Translations under genes and position numbers: made by a program
The notes under the pieces: generated by a model
Seen by the model: only the letters and a program-made list of their open reading frames with translations
Told to the model about the DNA's origin: nothing
The model's database searches: none
Origin: Chloroflexota bacterium
Lineage (GTDB): Bacteria > Chloroflexota > UBA11872
DNA: 49,047 bases
NCBI GenBank assembly: GCA_022826485.1
Contig: JAJDUU010000036.1
Coordinates: 1 to 49,047 of the forward strand
Direction: 5' to 3'
Shown here: piece by piece, positions 16,274-23,518 of the stretch
How positions within the stretch are numbered: the first letter of the stretch is position 1
Layout: each line of letters starts with the position of its first letter

Positions 16274-16879
16274 CTACATCATGTCCATGTCGTTCATGGA
16301 GTTGATCTCGTCTTCCGGAGTCCCCACGCCGTAGAGCACGCCGTCGTCGGTGCCGGCCAGGAACTCGGCCTCTGTGCCTCGACCGATCACGTCAACCGCG
16401 ATGCGGTGCGACAGGCCCATGCCCATGTCGTCATCCATCGACATGTCATCGCCCATCGACATGTCGTCATCCATGGACATGTCATCACCCATCGACATGT
16501 CGTCGCCCATCGACATGTCCATGGCCTTCGCGGCCGCGATGCGAGCTTCGGCCACGGCGACGATGCGGTGGTAGTACATGTTGTCGGTCGGCGAGTCCAT
16601 CATCATCATCATCGAGTCGAGCTCGGCGTTGTGATCGTGGATCCACTGACCCGCGGCATCGTCGCCATAGATCGCGCGGTAGGCCGCCTGCACGTCAGCC
16701 GATTGGTCTTCGAGCCGCTGGCCGTCTTTGGCGGCGGGATGCATGTCCGCCAGAGCCGGGGCGAGCGTTGTGAGCACCAATGCACTGACGACGACCAGGA
16801 GCATCAGCGCACGCCACGGTACGGGCACGGTGCTAGTACGAATCAACGGAGCAAGCCTTTCTCCAGTTTCACCCGCCAC
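16274..16879 (-). CDS. Secreted methionine/aspartate repeat protein, possible metal binder
   Basis: 201 aa. A signal peptide ends near residue 45 (ALMLLVVVSALVLTTLAPALA-DM). Residues about 52-118 form a short helical domain (VQAAYRAIYGDDAAGQWIHDH ... MYYHRIVAVAEARIAAA) with M90-M94, five Met in a row. Residues 120-155 are about six MSMGDD/MSMDDD repeats, and the protein ends NDMDMM. Dense MxM spacing with acidic residues and an HDH motif is what periplasmic Cu(I)/Ag(I) sponges use, so copper or silver handling is a reasonable guess; acid- or calcium-binding is the alternative. The start is GTG 16879; TTG about 12 codons later, after GGAGAAAGG, is possible. It is divergent from the sulfite-oxidase-like gene, with repeats between. 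Confidence 0.75.
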   Translation of the reverse strand: MAGETGERLAPLIRTSTVPVPWRALMLLVVVSALVLTTLAPALADMHPAAKDGQRLEDQSADVQAAYRAIYGDDAAGQWIHDHNAELDSMMMMMDSPTDNMYYHRIVAVAEARIAAAKAMDMSMGDDMSMGDDMSMDDDMSMGDDMSMDDDMGMGLSHRIAVDVIGRGTEAEFLAGTDDGVLYGVGTPEDEINSMNDMDMM

Positions 16880-16976
16880 CGCGGCGGGCTACGCAAACGC
16901 AGTCTTCTACAACAGGGGCAATGCCCCGTCAAACCTTCGGGCTAAGTGGAACTCTATGCTGCGCTAACCGTAGAAA

Positions 16977-17017
16977 AACTTCCTTAAGTTGCAACTGTAG
17001 GAAAACTTCCTTAAGTT
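16977..17017. promoter_or_regulatory. Two AACTT-CCTT-AAGTT palindromes in a 27-bp tandem repeat
   Basis: AACTTCCTTAAGTT occurs at 16977-16990 and again at 17004-17017 within a 27-nt tandem repeat that begins gtag(a/g)aaaactt. The sequence is A/T-rich in a G/C-rich setting and lies between two divergent genes (16879 and 17249), so a two-site operator is likely. Confidence 0.5.
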
Positions 17018-17029
17018 GGTTTGAACTGA

Positions 17030-17054
17030 CCGAACAAACCATAAACTTGTTCGG
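17030..17054. promoter_or_regulatory. CCGAACAA-N9-TTGTTCGG inverted repeat
   Basis: A perfect 8-bp inverted repeat with a 9-nt spacer (accataaac), 13 bp after the tandem palindromes. It could be a third regulator site or a leader hairpin about 195 bp upstream of ATG 17249. The rest of the 16880-17248 gap shows no gene. Confidence 0.4.
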
Positions 17055-17248
17055 GGAGTCGCATAGGTCGATTGCGGCGGTCGCCTATCATTTCGAAGGC
17101 TGATGCCGCGCGTCGGACGGGCGATGCCTTGCGGAGAAGACCCAACGCTCGCAGAGTGAGCTATCGACGTCGTGCGGCGGGCCTGGCATCCGACTCGACC
17201 GCAGGTACGTATGAGTGGGTGCGGGCGCTGTGCACCTAGGAGAAATGG

Positions 17249-19234
17249 ATGGCTGACGAGATCGCCGGGCGGCTGGCCCAAATCTTGAGGTCCTGGGCGC
17301 GCGCCGGGCTGGCGGGGGTCTTGTCCGGACTGCTGGCCGTGGGCGTGAGCGAGCTCTACGCCGGGATCTTCGACGGGTTGCCGTCACTCCTCGTCTCCAT
17401 GAGCGGACGGATCGTGGACCTGAGTCCGCGGGCCATGGAAGAGTTCGCGATCAGCGTGTTCGGCACCAGCGACAAGCTGGCGCTCGTCATCTTTCTGGTG
17501 GTGCTCACGGCGATCTTCAGCGCCACGCTCGGCGTCGTGGCGCTGCGGTCTCGACCGGTGGCGGTGGCGGGCTTCGCGGCCTTCGGAATCCTGGCCGGGC
17601 TGGCGAACGCCTTCGACGCCCAATCGACACCGGCCCATGGGGCAGCGTCAGCTGCCGTGTCGGTGGGGCTGGCGGTGGCGGCGCTCTTGTGGCTCATCCG
17701 GCTGATCCGGCAGCCAGCGGCTGCCGCGGAGACGACGCCGGCGATCCAGTTGCGGCGACAGCGACGGCTGTTTCTTGGCACCGCCACGGTGGTGGCGGCA
17801 GCCTCGGTGGCTACCGGAATCGTCGGACGCAATCTGATCGAACGCGCCAAGGTGGTCGCGGCCAAGCGCGAGGATGTGGTGCTGCCCCCAGTGAGCAGCC
17901 GCGCGGCGGTGACGCTGCCGGGTCCAGCACCCACGATCAGTGTGGCGGAGGCGCTGGCGCCCACGCCGACTCCCGCGCCCACGCCGACCCCCGAGCCCGA
18001 ACCGACGCCCACGGCGACCCCGTCGGCGACCGCCACGCCGGAACCAACGCCGACACCGGAGCCCACGCCCACGTCTACGCCCGAGCCCACGCCGACTCCG
18101 ACGCCCGAGCCGACACCTACGCCGACGCCGGAGCCCACGCCTACCCCCACACCCGAGCCCACGCCCACTCCAACGCCCGAGCCCACGCCCACCCCAACGC
18201 CCGAGCCCACGCCCACCCCAACGCCCGAGCCGACACCCACGCCCACGCCTGAGCCGACGCCCACGCCGACCCCCGAGCCCACCCCAACACCGACACCCGC
18301 GCCCGCACCGGTCCAGCCGCTGACGACGACGACGGTTCCCGTGGACGGGATGACGCCGCTGGTTACGCCGAACAGCGACTTCTACCGGATCGACACCGCG
18401 TTCTCGATTCCGCGCGTCGACGTCAACACGTGGCGGCTCAGCATTGGGGGCCTCGTCGAGCGTCCCTTCAGCATCTCCTTCGAGGAGTTGCTGGGGCTCT
18501 CGACGTTCGAGGAGTTCATCACGCTGTGCTGCGTCTCGAACCAGGTGGGCGGCAACCTCATCGGCAATGCCAAGTGGCAGGGGGTGCCGATCTGGCACCT
18601 GATCAATCATGCCGGGGTGAAGCCCGAAGCCACCCAGATCGTCGGACGGTCGGTGGACGGCTTTACGGTCGGGTTCCCGCGCGACGTGGCGTTCGATGGG
18701 CGCCCGGCGCTGGTGGCCGTGGGCATGAATGGCGAAGCGCTGCCGTTCAAGCACGGCTTTCCGGCGCGCCTGATCGTGTCGGGCCTCTACGGGTACGTTT
18801 CCGCCACCAAGTGGCTGCAGGAGATCGAGCTCACCACCTGGGAGGGGTTCAACGGCTACTGGATCCCGCGGGGCTGGTCCAAGCGAGGTCCGGTCAAGCT
18901 GCAATCCCGGATCGACGTTCCCAGGCGCTCAGCGACGATAAGCCCCGGCCGGCAGCCGATCGCCGGTGTGGCGTGGGCGCAGAACCGCGGCATCAGCAAG
19001 GTGGAGGTGCAGATCGACGGCGGCGATTGGCAGGAAGCCAGGCTCGCCCTGCCGATCAGCAAGCACACCTGGGTGCAGTGGGTGCACGAATGGGACGCCA
19101 CCCCGGGCGCGCACACGGCGAGGGTGCGCGCCACCGAGGCCAACGGCGAACTGCAATCCGAAGGTCCCCGGCCGCCAGCGCCAAACGGCGCCGAGGGCTG
19201 GCATCAGATCAGGTTCAACGTCGCCGAATCCTGA
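17249..19234 (+). CDS. Membrane-anchored sulfite-oxidase-family molybdopterin oxidoreductase
   Basis: 661 aa. Residues 1-200 hold about four to five membrane helices ([81 protein letters not shown]). Residues about 230-355 are a long (PTPTPEP)n linker. Residues about 365-530 are the molybdopterin domain, with the Mo-ligand region '[19 protein letters not shown]' and '[10 protein letters not shown]', and '[22 protein letters not shown]'. Residues about 545-655 are the Mo-cofactor dimerisation domain. The catalytic part would face outside, held off the membrane by the spacer. Oxidation of sulfite or reduction of an S-/N-oxide are possible; the substrate is not readable. AGGAGA lies just before ATG 17249. 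Confidence 0.88.
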   Translation: MADEIAGRLAQILRSWARAGLAGVLSGLLAVGVSELYAGIFDGLPSLLVSMSGRIVDLSPRAMEEFAISVFGTSDKLALVIFLVVLTAIFSATLGVVALRSRPVAVAGFAAFGILAGLANAFDAQSTPAHGAASAAVSVGLAVAALLWLIRLIRQPAAAAETTPAIQLRRQRRLFLGTATVVAAASVATGIVGRNLIERAKVVAAKREDVVLPPVSSRAAVTLPGPAPTISVAEALAPTPTPAPTPTPEPEPTPTATPSATATPEPTPTPEPTPTSTPEPTPTPTPEPTPTPTPEPTPTPTPEPTPTPTPEPTPTPTPEPTPTPTPEPTPTPTPEPTPTPTPEPTPTPTPAPAPVQPLTTTTVPVDGMTPLVTPNSDFYRIDTAFSIPRVDVNTWRLSIGGLVERPFSISFEELLGLSTFEEFITLCCVSNQVGGNLIGNAKWQGVPIWHLINHAGVKPEATQIVGRSVDGFTVGFPRDVAFDGRPALVAVGMNGEALPFKHGFPARLIVSGLYGYVSATKWLQEIELTTWEGFNGYWIPRGWSKRGPVKLQSRIDVPRRSATISPGRQPIAGVAWAQNRGISKVEVQIDGGDWQEARLALPISKHTWVQWVHEWDATPGAHTARVRATEANGELQSEGPRPPAPNGAEGWHQIRFNVAES

Positions 19235-19258
19235 ACGCCGAGACGCCGCAGGGGGCGC

Positions 19259-20881
19259 CTACGACGGTCGAGGTTGGTCCGCCGATGCCGCCCGATAGCC
19301 GACCAGCACCTCGACGCTGGCGAGCGCGAGCTTGCAGTCGATCATGGGGTTGCGCGCGATCACCTCGACGCGCAGCCGGTTCCAGCCCTGGCGCATGAGG
19401 GGCGGCGACACGTCGAATTCGAGCCAGGTGTCGTTGTAGAGCTGGCGCGTTTGGGCCTGGGATGCGTCGAGCGTGTGGCCGTTGAGGTCGAATTGGAGCT
19501 CGTCGCGAACCGTGAGTTGCTCGACGAGCAGGCGCAGCGTGACCGCGTGGAGCGCGCCGTCGCTCGCGGCTGAGTCGAGATCGTCCGCGACGTCGACTGA
19601 TACTTCAGCCTGGTCGCCAGGTTTCTCGAGGATCGCCGGCAGGGGGCCTTCGGCCCACTCGCGCTGATCCACGAGGTAGTGCTTGTCCTTGCGAGCGATC
19701 AGGTCCGGATCGCCCATCTCCTTCCAGGGCTGGCGGTCGTAGCTCAGATCGCGGGTGAAGGGGATGAGGTGGTTGTTGAACAGGTAGATTCCGTCCGCGC
19801 CGGCCCGCCAGTGCGCGGCGGCCACGGCCCGACACATTTCCGTGGAGTAGTAGTCGCGCTCGTTCCACAGCATCCCAGCCGAAAACGAACGGTGCTGGCC
19901 GAACAGACCGAGGTTCTGCGCGATGACCTGCACGCCGGTGCCTCGCGCCGCCTCGACGTACCCCTCAACCGGAAGCCGGTGCCGATTGCCCATGGCTTGG
20001 CCGACGACGAGGATGTCGAGGAGGCCTTCGGCCAGCCACGCGCGCACGTCGATTCCGGCGGACAGGGCCTGGTCCAGCGAGCCTGGGATCCGGGCGGAGA
20101 AACAGAGGGAACGGCCGGACCGGCGGGACTTCTCGTCGATGGCGGCCTTGATCTCTCGCATAAGGTCCGTAAGCAGTAGGGCGCCGGCTTGCTCCTCGCC
20201 GTCACGGAACAGCCGGGGATAGCGGCAGAAGTCCCAGTCGAGGCCGTCCAGGTCGTAGTTGGCGATCGCCTCCGTGGCCAGGGCCAGCTTGTAGTCCCGC
20301 ACCTCCGGCACGGCGAAGTTGTAGGCCGTCTTGGCCCTACGTTGGACCCCGGCGTAGGGTCGATCGACCGCGCGCTCGGGCGCATCCTGTCCGAGCAGCC
20401 AGTCGGGATGCGCCCGCTTCATCGGCGACATCAGCGGGTCGTCCAGGCCGCCCGCGAGCCTGAGGTCGTGCACGTCGTTGACGCGCATGGAGAGAAACAC
20501 CTCAAGCCCGGCCTTGTGACCGTGCTCGATGACAACCGCGGCGGGGTCGATTCCCGCCTCGGTCATCTGCCTGGCGTTCTCGTAGATGCGCCAGTTGGAG
20601 GCCGTCGTGAACGGCGAGCCGCCCTGGCCCCAACGCGGACCGACCGCGGTGTCGTGGCTGTAGTGGTCGGACAGGCGATGCGTTGGCGTACCCAGGTAGG
20701 GGTCGGTGCCAAGCTGCCAGTAGAGGGTGTCGACGTGGGTGTCGCGGAGCGGGTCGATCGCCAGGCGCGCCAGCCCCTCGGCGCCGATGGGCGCTTCCAT
20801 GGTCGGGCCGACGAGCGTCCCGCCGTCGTTGCAGAGGATCAGTCGATGCGGCTTCACGTCTGCCCTGCGCTCCGTTTCCAC
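19259..20881 (-). CDS. Glycoside-hydrolase-like TIM-barrel protein (GHL type), function unknown
   Basis: 540 aa. The N-terminal two thirds look like a (beta/alpha)8 barrel of the hypothetical glycosyl hydrolase-like group: 'VDTLYWQLGTDP', 'GIDPAAVVIEHGHKAGLEVFLSMRVND', and the catalytic-type strand 'YDLDGLDWDFCRYPRLF' (DxDFxR, like the GHL10 DxxR pattern). 'GADGIYLFNNH' is a late barrel strand. The last ~110 residues are a beta-sandwich (ELQFDLNGHTLDA ... RLRVEVIARNP). There is no signal peptide. The GTG at 20881 is the outermost start; GTG 20857 (MKPHRLILCNDGG) is equally good. It is tail-to-tail with the molybdopterin enzyme (24 bp). Confidence 0.7.
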   Translation of the reverse strand: METERRADVKPHRLILCNDGGTLVGPTMEAPIGAEGLARLAIDPLRDTHVDTLYWQLGTDPYLGTPTHRLSDHYSHDTAVGPRWGQGGSPFTTASNWRIYENARQMTEAGIDPAAVVIEHGHKAGLEVFLSMRVNDVHDLRLAGGLDDPLMSPMKRAHPDWLLGQDAPERAVDRPYAGVQRRAKTAYNFAVPEVRDYKLALATEAIANYDLDGLDWDFCRYPRLFRDGEEQAGALLLTDLMREIKAAIDEKSRRSGRSLCFSARIPGSLDQALSAGIDVRAWLAEGLLDILVVGQAMGNRHRLPVEGYVEAARGTGVQVIAQNLGLFGQHRSFSAGMLWNERDYYSTEMCRAVAAAHWRAGADGIYLFNNHLIPFTRDLSYDRQPWKEMGDPDLIARKDKHYLVDQREWAEGPLPAILEKPGDQAEVSVDVADDLDSAASDGALHAVTLRLLVEQLTVRDELQFDLNGHTLDASQAQTRQLYNDTWLEFDVSPPLMRQGWNRLRVEVIARNPMIDCKLALASVEVLVGYRAASADQPRPS

Positions 20882-21076
20882 ACGCGGGAAACCCGACGGT
20901 CCCGCGCCGACAGGGTAAAGGTCTCGACGGCCACGCCGCAGCGGGCGGCGATGGCGCGCGACGCTTGGTTGAGGCTACGTGACCCGTCGGTTGCGCGACC
21001 ACGAGCCACGCATGGGGCCCAAACTTTGACTACCCTCGAGTCCTGTGGTCCGTGAGCGACAGGCCGGTGAACGCCC

Positions 21077-21718
21077 GTGAATTTCGATGTCGACCAACAC
21101 CTCGGCGCCACGGAGCGCTCAGTGTCGTGGCTGGAGCGCGATGGAATGCCCGCCAGCGGGGTCACGCTGGCTCGCAGCTACGCGACGACGCTGGAGGACC
21201 TGTGGGACGCCGTGACGAACGGCGAGCGCATCCCGCGCTGGTTTGCGCCGGTGAGCGGGGAGCTTCAGCCTGGCGGCCGGTACCAGATCGAAGGCAACGC
21301 CGGCGGTGAGATCACGGCGTGCGAAGCACAGTCCCACTACGCGTTCACGTGGGTGTTCGGCGAGTTCGTGAGCTGGGTGGACGTGGGCGTAGCGCATGAA
21401 GGATCGGGCCATGCCCGGCTGACGCTCACGCACACGGCGCACCTTTCGGAGCACTGGGACACCTACGGGCCGGGTGCGGTGGGCGTCGGCTGGGAAATGG
21501 GCTTTCTGGGGCTGGCGCTGTATCTCGCCGAGCCCAACTGGTCGAAGCCCGACGACATGGCGTTCGCCACCTCGCCGGACGGCAAGGCGTTCATCACCGG
21601 CAGCAGCGAGGGGTGGGGACGTGCGGCCGTTGCGGCGGGCACGAACCCCGAAACCGCAGGTGCGGCGGCGCGCCAGACGACTGCGTTCTACACGGGTGAG
21701 GAAACCGAGCCGGAGTGA
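21077..21718 (+). CDS. SRPBCC (AHSA1/START-like) domain protein
   Basis: 213 aa. Residues about 27-150 match the Aha1-type START fold: 'SYATTLEDLWDAVTNGERIPRWFAP' then 'GGRYQIEGNAGGEI', 'YAFTWVFGEF' and 'ARLTLTHTAHL'. These domains form a hydrophobic cavity and often act as lipid- or ligand-binding proteins or as partners of ArsR-type regulators. The C-terminal ~50 residues (GWGRAAVAAGTNPE) are the usual extension. The start is GTG 21077. The upstream gap to 20882 shows no gene. A frame read through by chance on the other strand is not supported. Confidence 0.82.
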   Translation: MNFDVDQHLGATERSVSWLERDGMPASGVTLARSYATTLEDLWDAVTNGERIPRWFAPVSGELQPGGRYQIEGNAGGEITACEAQSHYAFTWVFGEFVSWVDVGVAHEGSGHARLTLTHTAHLSEHWDTYGPGAVGVGWEMGFLGLALYLAEPNWSKPDDMAFATSPDGKAFITGSSEGWGRAAVAAGTNPETAGAAARQTTAFYTGEETEPE

Positions 21719-21731
21719 GGCGTCGGCGCCG

Positions 21732-22145
21732 TCAGGCCGACCACTCGACGAACGTGTCCTCGCCGCGCTCCTTCTGAATCCGCCGGATGTCGGCGATCTC
21801 CTGGTCGGTCAGTCGCTCCGCCGGCGTCACGACCGTCGTTTCAATGAACTCGATCCTCAAATCTCGTTGCGTCAGCCATTCCCAGCGATCGACGTTCACC
21901 GGATGCGGGTGCGGGTGAACGTCGTCGGGACCGAGCGATTCAGCAACCACGTATAGAAATCCCGGCACTACACCGTCATGCCGAATGCGATCGGCGTTGG
22001 ACCATGAGACGAGCGACGGTTGGTGGGAGAATGCCTTCGCCACACGCTTGGCCTTGGTGATTGAGCTTCCACGTCTGAGTATGGTCAACCTTCGATCAGA
22101 TCCGTGATACCAGGGCCCGCTATCGTCGTGTTTACTATCTGTCAT
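21732..22145 (-). CDS. Small protein with possible ADP-ribosyltransferase-like fold
   Basis: 137 aa, unrecognised by name. 'PWYHGSDRRLTILRRGSSIT' at the N-terminus and 'VPGFLYVVAESLGPDDVHPHPHP' in the middle resemble the YHGT...G and 'G-x-VYxV' strands of Arr- or RES-like ADP-ribosyltransferase folds, where the first H/Y and a later E act on NAD. I cannot identify the catalytic Glu with certainty. The C-terminus (LTDQEIADIRRIQKERG) is helical. Base composition is less G/C-rich than its neighbours. The ATG 22145 start gives a Ser/Asp-rich N-terminus. It is tail-to-tail with the SRPBCC gene. Confidence 0.6.
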   Translation of the reverse strand: MTDSKHDDSGPWYHGSDRRLTILRRGSSITKAKRVAKAFSHQPSLVSWSNADRIRHDGVVPGFLYVVAESLGPDDVHPHPHPVNVDRWEWLTQRDLRIEFIETTVVTPAERLTDQEIADIRRIQKERGEDTFVEWSA

Positions 22146-22277
22146 ATCGCTCAGTCATCGTGAAGAGTCATCTTCCGATAGGCAGAGACTACTTCGTGTA
22201 TGAGACGTAAATCAAACATCAGATGATTACGCGCCTTCCAGGACCAACCGCCATGTGTATTTTTGATTAGACTTCAA

Positions 22278-22289
22278 CTTGAGGTCAAG
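22278..22289 (-). promoter_or_regulatory. Candidate promoter/operator CTTGAGGTCAAG
   Basis: A CTTGA-gg-TCAAG palindrome overlapping a minus-strand TTGACC -35-like hexamer; A/T-rich sequence (TAATCAAAAATA on that strand) follows in the -10 region. Pairing of a palindrome with the -35/-10 spacer is seen for MerR-type regulators. It would drive the 22145-21732 gene through a ~120-nt leader. Weak evidence. Confidence 0.3.
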
Positions 22290-22356
22290 CCAACGAGTCC
22301 CGCTTCAAATTCAGAGCGTGCTAGAGTGCCAGCGGCTCAATGCGGAGTCTTGATTG

Positions 22357-23430
22357 ATGGCGACCCGACGTAGGCGGATCGAGAACGCTCCCCTGCCCTC
22401 CCCGTTTCCCGAGGGCTGGTACTTCATCGCAAGCCGAGCGGATTTGGTCAAGTCCAAGCTCATCCAGCGGACCTGGATGGGGGAGAACATCGTCGCCTGG
22501 TGCGATGCGAACGGAGGCGTCTGCGTCGCCGAGGCCTACTGCCCCCACCTGGGATCGGATCTGGGACCCGAGGCGGGAGGCCGGATTCGCGACGGCCGCC
22601 TCGTCTGCCCGTTCCATGGCTACGAGTTCGATGCCAGCGGTCAGTGCGTCGCCACGCCGTATGCCGACCCGCCGAAGACGGCGAAGCTACGGGTTTTCGC
22701 AACCCAGGAAGTGCTCGGCCTGATCTTCGCGTGGTGGGGCATCGACGGGCGCCCGCCGCAATGGAGCTTGCCGGACTATCCACGGGAGGAGTCCGGCTGG
22801 ACTGACTTCGAAATCAGGACGATGCGCTTTGCGGGCCACCCCCAGGAGACGACGGAGAACTCGGTGGACTTGGGCCACCTGCGATTCGTCCACGGCTATG
22901 AGAACGTGGGCCGCGCCGAGCGGCTGTCGGTCGACGGGGCGTGTCTCAAGAGCGACTTCGACTTTCGGCGCGTTCGGACGATTGCCAAGGTCGCGAAGCT
23001 GACCTTCGACATCACCGCCAAGACTCGGATCTTCGGGCTGGGCTATTCGTACGTGCAGATTCGCGAGCACTCCATCGGGATAGATTTGCGGCTGTGGGTA
23101 CTGGCGACGCCGGTCGACGGCAAGCTGATTGACTTGTCGCTGGTCTCGCATGTGCGCGAGATTCGCAAGCCGAAGCGGTGGATTGCCGGCTTGGGATTCC
23201 TCCCGGTGGGGCTGCGCGCGCCCCTGATGAACAAGATCATGGCCGCGATGCAAACCCGCGATGTCTTGCAGGACGTGGTCATCTGGGAGCGCAAGCAGCA
23301 CCGATCCCTGCCCCGACTCTGTCGCTCGGACGGCGAGATCATGCCGTTTCGGACGTTCTGCACCCAGTTCTATCCCGACCCTCGCGAGGCGGCGACGCTC
23401 CCCGAGCAAGCTGCCGAAACCCTACGATGA
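22357..23430 (+). CDS. Rieske [2Fe-2S] non-haem iron oxygenase (steroid-type candidate)
   Basis: 357 aa. The Rieske cluster ligands are C62-P-H64 and C84-P-F-H87 (CPHLGSDLG ... CPFHGYEF). The mononuclear iron site is ENSVDLGHLRFVH, giving N168, D171, H174 and H179. The single-subunit layout, 'PEGWYFIA' start and C-terminal helical region match the group of Rieske oxygenases acting on steroids and other large lipids (ketosteroid 9-hydroxylase, Neverland/DAF-36 and bacterial sterol-demethylase SdmA-like enzymes). That assignment is from motif layout and context, not a search. It needs electron-transfer partners, none adjacent. ATG 22357 is preceded by GGAG. It begins a plus-strand run with the RND transporter and the sterol methyltransferase. 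Confidence 0.85.
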   Translation: MATRRRRIENAPLPSPFPEGWYFIASRADLVKSKLIQRTWMGENIVAWCDANGGVCVAEAYCPHLGSDLGPEAGGRIRDGRLVCPFHGYEFDASGQCVATPYADPPKTAKLRVFATQEVLGLIFAWWGIDGRPPQWSLPDYPREESGWTDFEIRTMRFAGHPQETTENSVDLGHLRFVHGYENVGRAERLSVDGACLKSDFDFRRVRTIAKVAKLTFDITAKTRIFGLGYSYVQIREHSIGIDLRLWVLATPVDGKLIDLSLVSHVREIRKPKRWIAGLGFLPVGLRAPLMNKIMAAMQTRDVLQDVVIWERKQHRSLPRLCRSDGEIMPFRTFCTQFYPDPREAATLPEQAAETLR

Positions 23431-23518
23431 CCAGAGGAATCGTCCGTGAGTCGCAACCGCACGTCCGGGAAGCAGTGGGCGGCGCTTCCCGCAGAATCCT
23501 GAGATTGAGGGACAGGCC

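Noticed and set aside
17356-18282. Minus-strand (GVGVGS)n frame
   Set aside because: Reverse complement of the Pro-Thr-Glu stalk of the molybdopterin enzyme, with no independent start or domain.
20882-21165. Minus-strand frame upstream of the GHL-like barrel gene
   Set aside because: Overlaps the start of the SRPBCC gene, has no domain and no ribosome site; treated as non-coding.
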